In this document: one piece after another, positions 27,917-39,055 of the stretch | Numbering within the stretch: the first letter of the stretch is position 1 | Layout of the letters: the number at the start of each line of letters is the position of its first letter | Source: Subtercola boreus | Lineage (GTDB): Bacteria; Actinomycetota; Actinomycetes; Actinomycetales; Microbacteriaceae | Direction: 5' to 3' | DNA: 64,000 bases | Assembly (NCBI RefSeq): GCF_003399635.1 | Contig: NZ_NBXB01000042.1 | Location: 62,001 to 126,000 of the forward strand | Notes under the pieces: generated by a model | What the model was told of the DNA's origin: nothing | Database searches by the model: none | What the model saw: the letters and a program-made list of their open reading frames with translations, nothing else | Program-made: the position numbers and the translations under genes

Positions 27917-27956
27917 CGGGTTCCGGATGATCGTCAGCACGGTCATCCGGAACCCG
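27917..27956. promoter_or_regulatory. Strong stem-loop between dnaJ and hspR
   Basis: Perfect 14-bp arms, CGGGTTCCGGATGA (27917-27930) and its complement (27943-27956), enclose a 12-nt loop, starting 5 bp after the dnaJ stop. There is no T-run after it, so it is either a weak terminator or an mRNA-processing/stability hairpin that sets the dnaJ to hspR ratio. It is inside the operon. Confidence 0.7.
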
Positions 27957-27960
27957 ACCG

Positions 27961-28977
27961 TCACTCCTGTGCCTTTGCGAGCAGTTCCGCCCGCGGATTC
28001 TCGTTCGGTTCGAGCGAGTGGAAGGCCACGAGGGCTTCGCGCGCCTCATCGGACAGGTGCGAGGGAACCGCGACCTGCACGACGGCGAGCAGGTCGCCCG
28101 TGCCCTTCGGCGTCTCGACGCCACGTCCCTTGACCCGCAGCACACGCCCGCTCGGCGTGCCCGGTCCCACCCGCAGCTTCACGGGGTCGCCGCCGAGGGT
28201 CGGAACTTCGATCGTCGCACCGAGCGTGGCTTCGACGAACGTGACGGGTACATTCACCCGGAGGTTCAGACCGTCGCGGTCGAAGACCGGGTGCTTGCGC
28301 ACAGACACGGAGAGCACGATGTCGCCGGGCTCGCCGCCGTCCTGGCTCTTCTCGCCCTTGCCCCGCAGCTTGATCTTCTGGCCGTCGGAGACGCCCGCCG
28401 GGATCTTCACCGTGATGGTGGTTCCCTCGGCGGTCTGCAGCTTGATCGTGTCGCCCTTCGTCGCGGTGACGAAGTCGACCGTCGTTCGGGCTGTGACGTC
28501 ACGGCCGCGCGTCGGTCCGCCGTAGCCTCGAAAACCGCCGCTCGGCTGGCCGAAGCCGCGGTCGCCGCCGAACATGCCACCCAGGAGGTCGTCGTAGCCG
28601 GCCTGCTGGAAGCTGTAGTTCGAGCCGGCACTACCGCCCGCGCTACTGCCACCCCGGCCGGCACCACCACCGAACATCCCACCGAAGACGTCTTCGAAGC
28701 CGCCCGACTGGCCCTGGCCACCCGCCGTGAAGCGGGCCCCCGAACCCATCGCTCGGATCTGGTCGTACTCCTTGCGCTGTTCGACATCGGCGAGAACCGA
28801 GTTGGCTTCGCTGATCTCCTTGAACTTCGCTTCGGCTGCAGCGTCACCCGGGTTGGAGTCCGGGTGGTACTGCCGGGCGAGCTTGCGGTACTGCTTCTTC
28901 AGGTCGGCCGCAGAGACGTCCTTGGATACACCGAGTACCTTGTAGAAGTCCTTGTCGAACCAGTCCTGGCTAGCCAT
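27961..28977 (-). CDS. dnaJ: Chaperone DnaJ, zinc-finger-less type
   Basis: The protein has 338 residues. The J-domain (about 8-75) keeps the HPD motif in YHPDSNPGD. A Gly/Phe-rich region (about 80-160) follows, then the two C-terminal substrate-binding beta domains. The CxxCxGxG zinc region is absent, so it is a type II (CbpA/DnaJ1-like) protein. Its start overlaps the grpE end by 8 bp. It stimulates DnaK ATPase activity. Confidence 0.92.
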   Translation of the reverse strand: MASQDWFDKDFYKVLGVSKDVSAADLKKQYRKLARQYHPDSNPGDAAAEAKFKEISEANSVLADVEQRKEYDQIRAMGSGARFTAGGQGQSGGFEDVFGGMFGGGAGRGGSSAGGSAGSNYSFQQAGYDDLLGGMFGGDRGFGQPSGGFRGYGGPTRGRDVTARTTVDFVTATKGDTIKLQTAEGTTITVKIPAGVSDGQKIKLRGKGEKSQDGGEPGDIVLSVSVRKHPVFDRDGLNLRVNVPVTFVEATLGATIEVPTLGGDPVKLRVGPGTPSGRVLRVKGRGVETPKGTGDLLAVVQVAVPSHLSDEAREALVAFHSLEPNENPRAELLAKAQE

Positions 28978-29617
28978 TCGGCACCGCTACGACAACCTTG
29001 GCCGCCCGGAGCAGTGTCGAGCCGAGGTAGTACCCCGTCTCGACGACGTCGGCGATGGTCGCCACCTCGACGCCCGGGGTCGGCTGCTGGAAGATCGCCT
29101 CGTGCTCCTTCGGGTCGAAGACCTCGCCGGTCGTCCCGAAGGGCTTCAGGCCGAGGCGCTCCACACCCGCGCGGAGTTTCGCAGCGATCGAGGCGAACGG
29201 CCCCTCGGCGAGGTCGCCGTGCTTCTCGGCACGGTCGAGATCGTCGAGCACGGGCAGCAGGATCTTCACGACGTCACCCACCGTGCGCTCCCGCTCGACC
29301 TCGCGGTTCGCTTCGGTGCGCTTGCGGTAGTTGGCGTACTCGGCGGTGACACGCTGCAGGTCGGCGAGACGCTCTGCAGCGAGATCATCGGCCTGGCCGG
29401 CGCTCACGGCGTCGAGAAAGCTCAGATCGTCGTCGTTCAACGCACCCTCGCTCGGAGTCTCCACGTCGGGACCTTCGGCCTCGACGAACGCTCCGTCCTC
29501 CACCGGCTCGCCCGTCGCCGGGTCCGAGGAGAATGCCTCGGGCCCGGCTGGGGGGAACTGGCCGGACTCGTCATCGTTCGGGCTCTCGCCCTCGCGGTTC
29601 GACTTGTCAGCGGCCAT
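28970..29617 (-). CDS. grpE: Nucleotide exchange factor GrpE
   Basis: The 215-residue protein has a long acidic N-terminus, a coiled-coil helix (RLADLQRVTAEYANYRKRTEA) and the C-terminal beta-wing (GVERLGLKPFGTTGEVFDPKEHEAIFQ). It exchanges ADP on DnaK. It begins 2 bp after the dnaK stop and overlaps dnaJ by 8 bp. Confidence 0.93.
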   Translation of the reverse strand: MAADKSNREGESPNDDESGQFPPAGPEAFSSDPATGEPVEDGAFVEAEGPDVETPSEGALNDDDLSFLDAVSAGQADDLAAERLADLQRVTAEYANYRKRTEANREVERERTVGDVVKILLPVLDDLDRAEKHGDLAEGPFASIAAKLRAGVERLGLKPFGTTGEVFDPKEHEAIFQQPTPGVEVATIADVVETGYYLGSTLLRAAKVVVAVPNG

Positions 29618-29619
29618 GG

Positions 29620-31530
<1,911 letters not shown>

Positions 31531-31559
31531 TCACAAGTCCTGTGGGCCAACCCATCAGA

Positions 31560-31580
31560 GTTGAGTCCCGTAGTATCAAG
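31560..31580. promoter_or_regulatory. HAIR-like operator 1 upstream of dnaK
   Basis: GTTGAGT-N7-TATCAAG fits the CTTGAGT-N7-ACTCAAG HspR repeat with three mismatches. It lies 62 bp before the dnaK start. Confidence 0.65.
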
Positions 31581-31621
31581 TTTACCGACGCCGGATGCCG
31601 TGTCAAGCTCGGAGCTCAAGA

Positions 31622-31642
31622 CTTGAGTCAGTCTGGCTCAAC
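31622..31642. promoter_or_regulatory. HAIR-like operator 2 upstream of dnaK
   Basis: CTTGAGT-N7-GCTCAAC fits the HspR repeat with two mismatches. A further half-site CTCAAG (31615-31620) is directly adjacent. Because it lies between dnaK and the divergent MFS gene at 31690, HspR could influence both. Confidence 0.72.
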
Positions 31643-31689
31643 TCTCAGGAGTTTCACTGCTGTTTACGCGAGGAATGTACTGTTCAGTC

Positions 31690-33036
31690 ATGACAGCACC
31701 CTCCTCGACCCCGGCACGAGCATCCGGAGCTGCCGACGACCGCGTCGTGCCCCGCCGGCGCATCGCCGCCTGGGCGCTCTGGGACTGGGGCGGCGCCTCC
31801 TTCAACGCCGTCGTGACGACGTTCGTGTTCACGGTCTACCTCACCGGCAATGCGGTGAACCATCCGTTCGGCGACGAGGCGTTCGTGTCAGCCCAGCTCG
31901 GCTGGACGCTCGGCGTGGCCGGCCTCATCGTCGCCCTGCTCGCCCCGGTCACCGGCCAGCGGAGCGACACCTCCGGCAACCGCAAGCTCTGGCTGGGCGT
32001 CAACACCTACATCGTGGTGGCGATCATCGCCGGCCTCTTCTTCGTGCAGGCAGCTCCCGAGTACCTCTGGCTGGGGCTCCTCCTTCTGGCAGCGGGCTCG
32101 GTGTTCTTCCAGTTCGCCGAAGTCAACTACAACGCGATGCTCTCGAGCGTGTCGAACCGGCGCACCATCGGCAAGGTCAGCGGCTTCGGCTGGTCGATGG
32201 GGTACTTCGGCGGCATCGTTCTGCTGCTCATCGTGTACTTCGGCTTCATCCACCCCGACGTGGGGCTGTTCGGCGTGACAAGCGAGAACGGCCTCTCCGT
32301 GCGCGTCTCGATGCTCATCGCCGCGATCTGGTTCGGCATCTTCGCGCTGCCGGTGCTGCTGTCGGTGCCCGAACTCGAACCGCACGGATCGGCAGCTCGG
32401 CCGAAGGTGAGCTTCTTCGCCTCCTACGCGCGCCTCGGGCGGGACATCGCCGGGCTCTGGCGAACCAATCGCCACACGGTGTACTTCCTGATCGCCTCTG
32501 CGGTGTTCCGCGACGGACTGACCGGCGTATTCACCTTCGGCGGGGTGTTGGCCGCCGGCACATTCGGGTTCTCGGCCGGCGAGGTCATCGTCTTCGCGAT
32601 CGCGGCGAATGTCACGGCGGGGGTCTCGACCGTGATCGTCGGGCGGCTGGATGACCGGGTCGGGCCGAAGCCTGTCATCGTCGTGGCGCTGATCGGCCTG
32701 GTGATCTGCGGCTCGGCCGTCTTTTTCCTGCACGACGCGGGCAAGTCCGCGTTCTGGGTCTTCGGACTCGCCCTCTGCCTCTTCGTCGGCCCCGCCCAGT
32801 CGGCGAGCCGCTCGTTCCTCGGCCGCGTCATCCCGGGCGGCCGCGAGGGCGAGATCTTCGGCCTCTACGCCACGACCGGCAAGGCAGCGACGTTCCTCGC
32901 ACCGGCCGCCTTCGCCCTCTTCGTGACGCTCGGCGGCGCCCAGTACTGGGGCATCCTGGGTATCGTGCTGGTGCTGCTGGTCGGACTGATCGTGTTGCTG
33001 CCGGTCTCGGCGAAGCAGAAGCAGCTCAGCACCTGA
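31690..33036 (+). CDS. MFS transporter, UMF1/Atg22-like
   Basis: The protein has 448 residues with 12 predicted helices. It opens with RRRIAAWALWDWGGASFNAVVTTFVFTVYL, the start characteristic of the UMF1 (Atg22-like) subfamily, and has the family's QSASRSFLGRVIPGGREGEIFGLYA block. The substrate is unknown; amino-acid export is suggested for eukaryotic relatives. The start is uncertain between ATG 31675 and 31690; AGGA at 31671 is too close to the first. Transcription diverges from dnaK. Confidence 0.82.
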   Translation: MTAPSSTPARASGAADDRVVPRRRIAAWALWDWGGASFNAVVTTFVFTVYLTGNAVNHPFGDEAFVSAQLGWTLGVAGLIVALLAPVTGQRSDTSGNRKLWLGVNTYIVVAIIAGLFFVQAAPEYLWLGLLLLAAGSVFFQFAEVNYNAMLSSVSNRRTIGKVSGFGWSMGYFGGIVLLLIVYFGFIHPDVGLFGVTSENGLSVRVSMLIAAIWFGIFALPVLLSVPELEPHGSAARPKVSFFASYARLGRDIAGLWRTNRHTVYFLIASAVFRDGLTGVFTFGGVLAAGTFGFSAGEVIVFAIAANVTAGVSTVIVGRLDDRVGPKPVIVVALIGLVICGSAVFFLHDAGKSAFWVFGLALCLFVGPAQSASRSFLGRVIPGGREGEIFGLYATTGKAATFLAPAAFALFVTLGGAQYWGILGIVLVLLVGLIVLLPVSAKQKQLST

Positions 33037-33247
33037 TAGGCGACGGGTTGACCGGCCCAGGCCGGCGGGTTGACAGGCCGCAACATCGTCGGCGGTCGGC
33101 ATGCCCGGGATCGGGTTGAAGTTCGCCATCCGCTCGGCCATCTCGTACTTCAGTACCTAGCAGGATGCCCAGCTGTGGCACCGCCCTACGATCTGCCGGT
33201 CGACCTGGGCTGATCCGGTCGCCACCGCGTCAACCGACGCGCCGTGT

Positions 33248-34132
33248 TCAGGCCGTGAGCCCCGCTCCTGCAGTGAGCAGCACGTACCAGATCAGTAGCA
33301 TCGTCACGAGGAAGCCCGTGGCGAAGTTCAGGTAGAGGAACCTCTTCCAGCCGGCATTTGCGCGCTCGGCATCCGCGTCGGTGATCGACCAGAACGGCAG
33401 CACGCTGAAGGCGTAGGGCAACGCCAGGAGGGCCGCAAGTGGGCCGGGCCAGCCGGTGAAGAGCATCAGGATGCCGCCCAGCACGTAGGCGAAGAAGGCG
33501 AAGCGCACGGTCTGGCGCCCACCGATGACGGTGGCGATGGAGGCGATGCCGCCCTCGCGGTCGGCCACGATGTCCTGCACCGCGCCGAACGCGTGGCTGG
33601 CGATCCCCCAGAGGAAGAAGGCCGCAAGGATCGCCCAGAGCGAGGGGGTGGAGACGGCGCCCACCAGCACGAGGCCGTAGACGGCGGGACTCACGAAGTG
33701 GGTACTCGACGTGAGCGAATCAATGAATGGGCGCTCCTTGAATCGGAGCTTCGGGGCGCTGTAGGCGATCACGGCGAACACGCTGATGGCGAGCACCAAC
33801 CATGACAGCGGCGAACCGACGATCACGAGATATACCAGGAAAGGAATATTCGTCACAGCCGCGCTGACGAGCGTCATGCGATGCATCGAGCGGCTGAGCA
33901 CGGCGCCCTCGACGCCGCCCTTCCGTGGGTTCCGCATGTCGGACTCGTAGTCGAACACGTCGTTGATGCCGTACATCGCGAGGTTGTACGGCACGAGGAA
34001 GTACAGGGTACCGAGCACGAACGTGAGGTCGACCTCGCGGGTCGTGAGCAGGTAGCCGGCCGCGAACGGGAAGGCGGTGTTCACCCACGACAGCGGCCTC
34101 GACGACAGGATGACCTGGCCGAGCCTGCTCAT
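33248..34132 (-). CDS. crtEb: Lycopene elongase (UbiA-type prenyltransferase, CrtEb)
   Basis: The 294-residue integral membrane prenyltransferase has the first Asp-rich motif NDVFDYESD and the second in QDIVADREGG. By family and context it adds two dimethylallyl units to lycopene, giving the C50 backbone of decaprenoxanthin-type carotenoids. It overlaps crtYf by an ATGA junction and is the last gene of the operon. Confidence 0.88.
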   Translation of the reverse strand: MSRLGQVILSSRPLSWVNTAFPFAAGYLLTTREVDLTFVLGTLYFLVPYNLAMYGINDVFDYESDMRNPRKGGVEGAVLSRSMHRMTLVSAAVTNIPFLVYLVIVGSPLSWLVLAISVFAVIAYSAPKLRFKERPFIDSLTSSTHFVSPAVYGLVLVGAVSTPSLWAILAAFFLWGIASHAFGAVQDIVADREGGIASIATVIGGRQTVRFAFFAYVLGGILMLFTGWPGPLAALLALPYAFSVLPFWSITDADAERANAGWKRFLYLNFATGFLVTMLLIWYVLLTAGAGLTA

Positions 34133-34461
34133 CGGCGTTCCTCCCGGGCGGCGGGGGTGCGCGAGGTTGTGCGGGCGGGGAGGAGGTACCAGAGGGCGGG
34201 GAGGAGGAGCACAGCGCCGAAGACGTAGGCGAAGTCCTCGAGCGGGGCGATGCCGAGGAACGCACCCGAGATGAGGTCGCGGTTGTAGCCGACCAGGCCG
34301 ATGGCGATCATCACGTTGTCGAACACGGCACTCACCACGAACAGCACCAGCACCGTGACGGCGAGAGGCAGCAGCCGTGGGCTCCGCCGCGCGACGCGCG
34401 CCCCGATGGCCAGCACGACGGCGACGGCCAGGAAGAGGGCGTTCAGCGTCCAGTAGGTCAC
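34129..34461 (-). CDS. crtYf: C50 carotenoid cyclase subunit (CrtYf type)
   Basis: The 110-residue protein has three membrane helices. PLEDFAYVFGAVLLLPALWYLL matches one half of the heterodimeric lycopene-cyclase family. In Corynebacterium, CrtYe and CrtYf together form epsilon-ionone rings on the C50 chain. The sequence alone cannot fix ring type (epsilon or gamma). ATGA overlaps lie on both sides. Confidence 0.82.
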   Translation of the reverse strand: MTYWTLNALFLAVAVVLAIGARVARRSPRLLPLAVTVLVLFVVSAVFDNVMIAIGLVGYNRDLISGAFLGIAPLEDFAYVFGAVLLLPALWYLLPARTTSRTPAAREERR

Positions 34462-34904
34462 GGGCGCCTCCCCGGGCGCGGACCGGTCGAAGTCACGCCA
34501 CCGGAGCTCACGCCACCGGAACTCTCGTCACCTGAGCTCACGCCACCACGCGCCGCGCCACCGGCACCCGCATTGCCGCCGCTCATTGGGCGGGCGTGGG
34601 CGAGCATCCGCGCGACCGCTTCGAACAGATTCATCGTGAGGTAGCAGAGCAGCGTCAGGAAGAAGACCTCCTCGAGCGGCAGCTCTGTCGCCACCAGGAT
34701 GCCCGTCATGAACGACGTCTCGCCACGGAAGAAGATGCCCGCCGTGATGCCCGACACATCCCAGGCCAGGAAGAACAGCACGCCCACGACGAGCACGATC
34801 GCGGCCCGACGGGCATCCTGCCAGAAGAACAGCCGGAAGCGACGGTCGAGCATCACCATCCCGGTGAGCGCGACGAGCAGGCCGAGCAGGTACAGGATGC
34901 CCAT
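34458..34904 (-). CDS. crtYe: C50 carotenoid cyclase subunit (CrtYe type)
   Basis: The 148-residue partner of the downstream subunit has three helices and the PLEEVFFLTLLCYL motif of the cyclase fold. The C-terminus carries about 45 extra residues of Gly/Ser-rich repeats (GGVSSGDESSGGVSSGGV) from a degenerate 15-24 bp tandem repeat, not needed by the fold. It overlaps crtYf (ATGA) and follows crtI by 37 bp. Confidence 0.82.
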   Translation of the reverse strand: MGILYLLGLLVALTGMVMLDRRFRLFFWQDARRAAIVLVVGVLFFLAWDVSGITAGIFFRGETSFMTGILVATELPLEEVFFLTLLCYLTMNLFEAVARMLAHARPMSGGNAGAGGAARGGVSSGDESSGGVSSGGVTSTGPRPGRRP

Positions 34905-34941
34905 CAGCGCCTCCCCCGCCGAGCCCCGCCGCGGGCCGGGC

Positions 34942-37050
34942 TCACAGCGGCTCCGGCAGTGCTGTCGTCGAGATGTCGCCCCGCAACCGCTTGATCACGA
35001 GTTCGGCGCTGATCAGGCACATCGGCAGGCCGATTCCCGGGATGGTGGATCCGCCCGCGTAGTAGAGGCCGGCGACCTTCTTGCTCACGTTGCCTGCCCG
35101 GAAGAATGCGCTCTGGCCCAGCGTGTGGGCAGGCCCGAGGGCCGTGCCGTTCCAGGTGTTGAGGTCGTTCGCGAAGTCGGCAGGGCCGACCGTTCGGCGC
35201 ACCGTGATGCGTTCGGCGAGGTCGGGGATGCCCGCCCATTCGGCGATCTGCGCGATGGCCTCGTCGGCGATGGCCTCGACCTGCGGGGAACCCGAGCCGT
35301 CTTCGCCGCCTGACCCGATGCCCGGATCGGCGGGGATCGGCACCAGCACAAAGAGGTTCTCCGACCCTTCGGGCGCGACCGAGGCATCCGTGGCGCTCGG
35401 CCGGCAGACGTAGATCGACGCCGGGCTGGGAACGGAGGTCGTGACCGGTCGGCCCATTCCGACGCTCTTCAGGAGCCCGGCGGCGACGCCGCCCTTGCCG
35501 AAGATCTTCTCGAAGTCGCTCTTCCACGTCTTGGTGAAGAAGAGCGTGTGGTGCGCCAGCTCGGGGATCTCGCCCGAGACGCCGAGGTAGATGAGCACGG
35601 CGCTCGGGCCGGCCGTCTTCTTCGCCCAGTAGCTCTCGGGATACGTCTGGAGCTCGGGCAGAAGCATCGTGGTCTCGACGTGCTTGAGGTCGGTGGCGGC
35701 GACCACCACATCCGCATCGAGAGTGTGCGCCGCGCCGGTGGCATCGAGGTACTGGATGCCCGAGACCCGCACGGGCGTCGCCGGAGGTGTCTCAGAAGGA
35801 GTATCACCGGTGAGGGCATCCGTGTCGCGGGAAGCCGTGGCTTTCACCGCGGCGTCCGGGGTGCCGGAAGTCCCGGTGGTTGCCGCGGTTCCGGCAGTTC
35901 CAGCCGGTGCGGCGCCCGTCGGCTCCGCCTCGCCTTCCAGCACACGCCGGAGCTCGTCCCGGTCGATCACATTCGTGTCGAACTCGTTCGTGGGATAGTC
36001 GTACGGCCCCGGCGCGGGGGGTTCCGACGCGGCGGCGTCGAGGTCGTCGCCCGACGTCACGATGCGACTGACCGTCGCCCCGGTGACGATGGTGATGCCC
36101 GCCGAGACAGACAGCTGCTCGATGCTCTCGATGACGCGGGCGAAGCCGCCCTGCGGGTAGAGCACGCCGTCGTCGAGGTCGAGGTGGCTCATGAGGTGGT
36201 ACATGCTCGGAGTGGAGTACGGCGACGACCCGAGGAAGACAGCGGGGTATCCGAGGATCTGCTGCAGGCGCGGATCGCGCACCGTGCGACCCGCGAAGCT
36301 GTCGAGCGACTCGAGCAGCAGGCGCACGAGACGCGGCGAACGCTTCAGCACCGGTCCCTTCAGGAGCGGGCGGAAGTCCTCGAACGTCGAATAGAGGAAG
36401 TACTCCTTCGCCAGTTCGTACGTCTCGGCCGCGGAGTCGAGATACCCGGCCATCCGGACCCCGGATCCCGGTTCGAGCGACTCGAAGAGTTCGAGGTTCT
36501 CCTCACGGCTCGCAGCGATGTCGACGGGACGGAACTCGTCCTGGAACAGCACCCGGTAGCCGGGATCGAGCTTCGAGAGGTCGAGTTCGGCAGCAGCGGA
36601 TGACCCCATCAGCTTGTACCAGTGGTCGAACACCTCGGGCATGAGATACCACGACGGGCCGGTGTCGAACCGGAAGCCGTCCTTCTCCCAGAGGCCGGCG
36701 CGACCGCCCACGGCGGGCTGCTTCTCGACGACGGTGACGCTGTAGCCCTCGCGGGCAAGGAGTCCGGCGGTGGCGAGTCCGCTGATTCCCGCGCCGATCA
36801 CCACGGCGGTCTTGCCTGCACCCGGGCGCCGGGCGGCAGCGGCACGCTCGGCGGCGGCGCTCGGGCGGGCGGCGTAGGCATCGAGGATGTAATCGTCGGG
36901 CAGACGCTCGATCACGTCGGTCTCGCCGTCGACGATGTCATCGAAGGAGTTCGCGCGCGGCTCATGCTCGGCACCAGTGTGCTCGGCACCAGTGTGCTCG
37001 GCGTCATGCTCGACACCGGTGGGCTCGGCGTCATCTCGCTCGGGGGTCAA
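34942..37050 (-). CDS. crtI: Phytoene desaturase CrtI with extra N-terminal and internal segments
   Basis: The 702-residue FAD enzyme converts phytoene to lycopene. The Rossmann motif GAGISGLATAG lies near 87-97, and the C-terminal AGGSTIPGIGLPMCLISAE block is typical. It is far longer than usual (about 500). A charged N-terminal extension (1-79) has EHTGAEHTGAEH repeats, and a low-complexity Thr/Ala/Pro insert spans about 330-425. The start is TTG 37050: it overlaps the crtB stop (TTGA) and has AGGAG at proper distance, so translational coupling is likely. Confidence 0.9.
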   Translation of the reverse strand: MTPERDDAEPTGVEHDAEHTGAEHTGAEHEPRANSFDDIVDGETDVIERLPDDYILDAYAARPSAAAERAAAARRPGAGKTAVVIGAGISGLATAGLLAREGYSVTVVEKQPAVGGRAGLWEKDGFRFDTGPSWYLMPEVFDHWYKLMGSSAAAELDLSKLDPGYRVLFQDEFRPVDIAASREENLELFESLEPGSGVRMAGYLDSAAETYELAKEYFLYSTFEDFRPLLKGPVLKRSPRLVRLLLESLDSFAGRTVRDPRLQQILGYPAVFLGSSPYSTPSMYHLMSHLDLDDGVLYPQGGFARVIESIEQLSVSAGITIVTGATVSRIVTSGDDLDAAASEPPAPGPYDYPTNEFDTNVIDRDELRRVLEGEAEPTGAAPAGTAGTAATTGTSGTPDAAVKATASRDTDALTGDTPSETPPATPVRVSGIQYLDATGAAHTLDADVVVAATDLKHVETTMLLPELQTYPESYWAKKTAGPSAVLIYLGVSGEIPELAHHTLFFTKTWKSDFEKIFGKGGVAAGLLKSVGMGRPVTTSVPSPASIYVCRPSATDASVAPEGSENLFVLVPIPADPGIGSGGEDGSGSPQVEAIADEAIAQIAEWAGIPDLAERITVRRTVGPADFANDLNTWNGTALGPAHTLGQSAFFRAGNVSKKVAGLYYAGGSTIPGIGLPMCLISAELVIKRLRGDISTTALPEPL

Positions 37051-37985
37051 CGGTTCTCCTTGGCAGGGCTGGATCTGCTGATGGCGGTGGGCGGGAGTTC
37101 GCGCGGCAGCCGGCCGGCGGCAGCGGAGGCGGCGATCCGGAGCTTCACCGGATTCGGCACCCGGATGCGCGTCTCGGCCAGCACGGCAGCCGGGGTCTCC
37201 CGGAGCCGTCGGGTCAGCTCGCCGAACAGACCCTGCGCGAGCGCAACCGCCCTGCGCGATGAGGAAGGCAGCAGGGGGAGGCTGGCCCGCGCAATGCGGA
37301 GGTCGTTGTCGATGTCGTCGAGGATGTCGCGCTTCGCGGTCTCTCCGAAGGTCGACACGTTCACTCCGGGGAAGTAGCTCCGCCCGAGCCCCGCGAAGTC
37401 CGCAGAGAGGTCGCGCAGGAAGTTGATCTTCTGGAACGCTGCGCCGAGGTGCCTGGCCCCGTCGACGAGCGTGGTTCGCCGGTCATCCGACGCAGTTTGC
37501 CCTTCGAGGAATGCACAGAGGCACATCAGCCCGACCACCTCGGCCGATCCGTAAACATATTCCTCGAACGATTCGGGAGTGTGTTCGGTCTCGGTGAGGT
37601 CAGCTCGCATGGACGCGTAGAACGGAACGACCAGCTCGGGGCCGAAGGAGACCTCCCGCGCCGTGAGGGCGAACGCGTGCACGATCAGGTTGGTGCTGTA
37701 CCCGACGGTCATCGCGTCGAGCGTCTCCTGCTCCAGCGTGTCGAGCAGGCGGGCGATCTCGGGCGCTCCGAGCGACGCCGAGGCCGCGACGCCGTCGACG
37801 ACCTCATCGGCGAGCCGCACCAGAGCATAGATGTTGTCGACGTGGCGCCGAACCGGCGGGGACAACAGTCGCGAGGCCAGTCCGAATGAGGTGGAATACC
37901 GGTGTATGACGATTCCCGCCGTCTCGACGGCGACCCTGTCGTAGAGCGACCGTGCCCTCGCAAGGTCGGTCGTCTGCCCGCTCAC
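37047..37985 (-). CDS. crtB: Phytoene synthase
   Basis: The 312-residue protein joins two GGPP to phytoene. The two Asp-rich metal motifs are present as LADEVVD and RDLSADFAGLGRSYFP, and the opening RYSTSFGLASRLL is typical. The GTG start at 37985 overlaps the crtE stop (GTGA); a longer frame to 38207 lies inside crtE in another frame and is rejected. It is coupled to both crtE and crtI. Confidence 0.92.
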   Translation of the reverse strand: MSGQTTDLARARSLYDRVAVETAGIVIHRYSTSFGLASRLLSPPVRRHVDNIYALVRLADEVVDGVAASASLGAPEIARLLDTLEQETLDAMTVGYSTNLIVHAFALTAREVSFGPELVVPFYASMRADLTETEHTPESFEEYVYGSAEVVGLMCLCAFLEGQTASDDRRTTLVDGARHLGAAFQKINFLRDLSADFAGLGRSYFPGVNVSTFGETAKRDILDDIDNDLRIARASLPLLPSSSRRAVALAQGLFGELTRRLRETPAAVLAETRIRVPNPVKLRIAASAAAGRLPRELPPTAISRSSPAKENR

Positions 37986-39055
37986 CGGACCCGCCGGAGC
38001 ACCGCGTCGATCACGGGCTGGAACTCGGCGCGGGTGGCGTCGGGGAGGGCATCCGACGCCAGCTCCTCGATGGCGCGGTCGGCGAACTCGCGCGCGAGAT
38101 CCTCCGCGTACTGGCGGGCACCGCAGGCCTCGAGCGACCGGCGCACCACGCCGGCCTGCTCGCGTGTGAGGTCGGGGAGACCGAGCCACTGCGAGATCTC
38201 GAGCCACTCCGGGCAGCCCGAGGCGTAGGCGATGAGCACTGTGCGCTTGCCCTCCCGCAGGTCGCCGATGGTGGTCTTGCCGGTGGCGGCTTCGTCACCG
38301 AAGACGCCCAGCACGTCATCCACGATCTGGTAGGCGATGCCGATGTTCCGGCCGAAGGAGGCAAGGGCGCGCACGGCCTCGTCGCTCGCACCGGCCAGCA
38401 CGGCACCGGCCTCGCAGGGGCTCTCGAACGAGTAGACGGCAGTCTTCAGGCGCTCCATATCGACGACCTCGTCGACCGTCGGCATCGACTTGAGCTGTGA
38501 GAAATCGACGTCGAAGAGTTCGCCGGCGGCAGAGGCGAACAGGGCCTCGTCGAAGATGTCGTGGAGTCGCCGGCGCATCTCGTCTCCGACACCGGCCTTG
38601 TCGATCATCCGGAACGCGTTCGAAAGCGCCAGGTCGCCGGCGATCACGGCGACGGAGAGTCCGCGGTGTTCGGCCGCCGGGATCGGGATGCCCGCGGTCT
38701 GCGCGAAGTCGCGGTAAACCCCGGAGACGTTCACTCCGCCACGCCGGATGAAGTCCCGGTCGATCACGTCGTCGTGCACGATGAGGGCCGTGTGCAGCAG
38801 TTCGAACGCCGCCCCGATGTGGGCCGCAGCTTCGCTGTCGGTGCCGCCGAGGGACTCGTAGGCACCCATGACCATGCCAGGCCGGAAACGCTTGCCACCA
38901 GATGTGTTGCGTTCCAAGGTCTGCCACAGCGTGACGTATCGTGGCCCAATCGCCGCCGCGCGGTTCTTGGCTAGGCTGAAGAAGCGGTCAAGTACGTCGT
39001 CGACATGTTTCTGTCGCCGCGAGCTTGCCACCACGAGATCCTGTGGGTCCACCAT
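37982..39055 (-). CDS. crtE: Geranylgeranyl diphosphate synthase
   Basis: The polyprenyl synthetase of about 357 residues makes GGPP for carotenoids. The first Asp-rich motif is HDDVIDRD, the second is DDVLGVFGD, and GGKRFRPGMV lies upstream. It is the first gene of the C50 carotenoid operon. The start is ATG 39055 or GTG 39070, leaving only 18-33 bp to divergent idi, so the promoters must overlap coding sequence or be leaderless. Confidence 0.9.
   Translation of the reverse strand: MVDPQDLVVASSRRQKHVDDVLDRFFSLAKNRAAAIGPRYVTLWQTLERNTSGGKRFRPGMVMGAYESLGGTDSEAAAHIGAAFELLHTALIVHDDVIDRDFIRRGGVNVSGVYRDFAQTAGIPIPAAEHRGLSVAVIAGDLALSNAFRMIDKAGVGDEMRRRLHDIFDEALFASAAGELFDVDFSQLKSMPTVDEVVDMERLKTAVYSFESPCEAGAVLAGASDEAVRALASFGRNIGIAYQIVDDVLGVFGDEAATGKTTIGDLREGKRTVLIAYASGCPEWLEISQWLGLPDLTREQAGVVRRSLEACGARQYAEDLAREFADRAIEELASDALPDATRAEFQPVIDAVLRRVR

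Noticed and set aside
33040-33200. Minus-strand frame reading MAERMANFNPIPGMPTADDV downstream of the MFS gene
   Set aside because: It reads like protein but has no recognisable family, and most of the long frame containing it is antisense to the MFS gene. Perhaps a remnant; not supportable.
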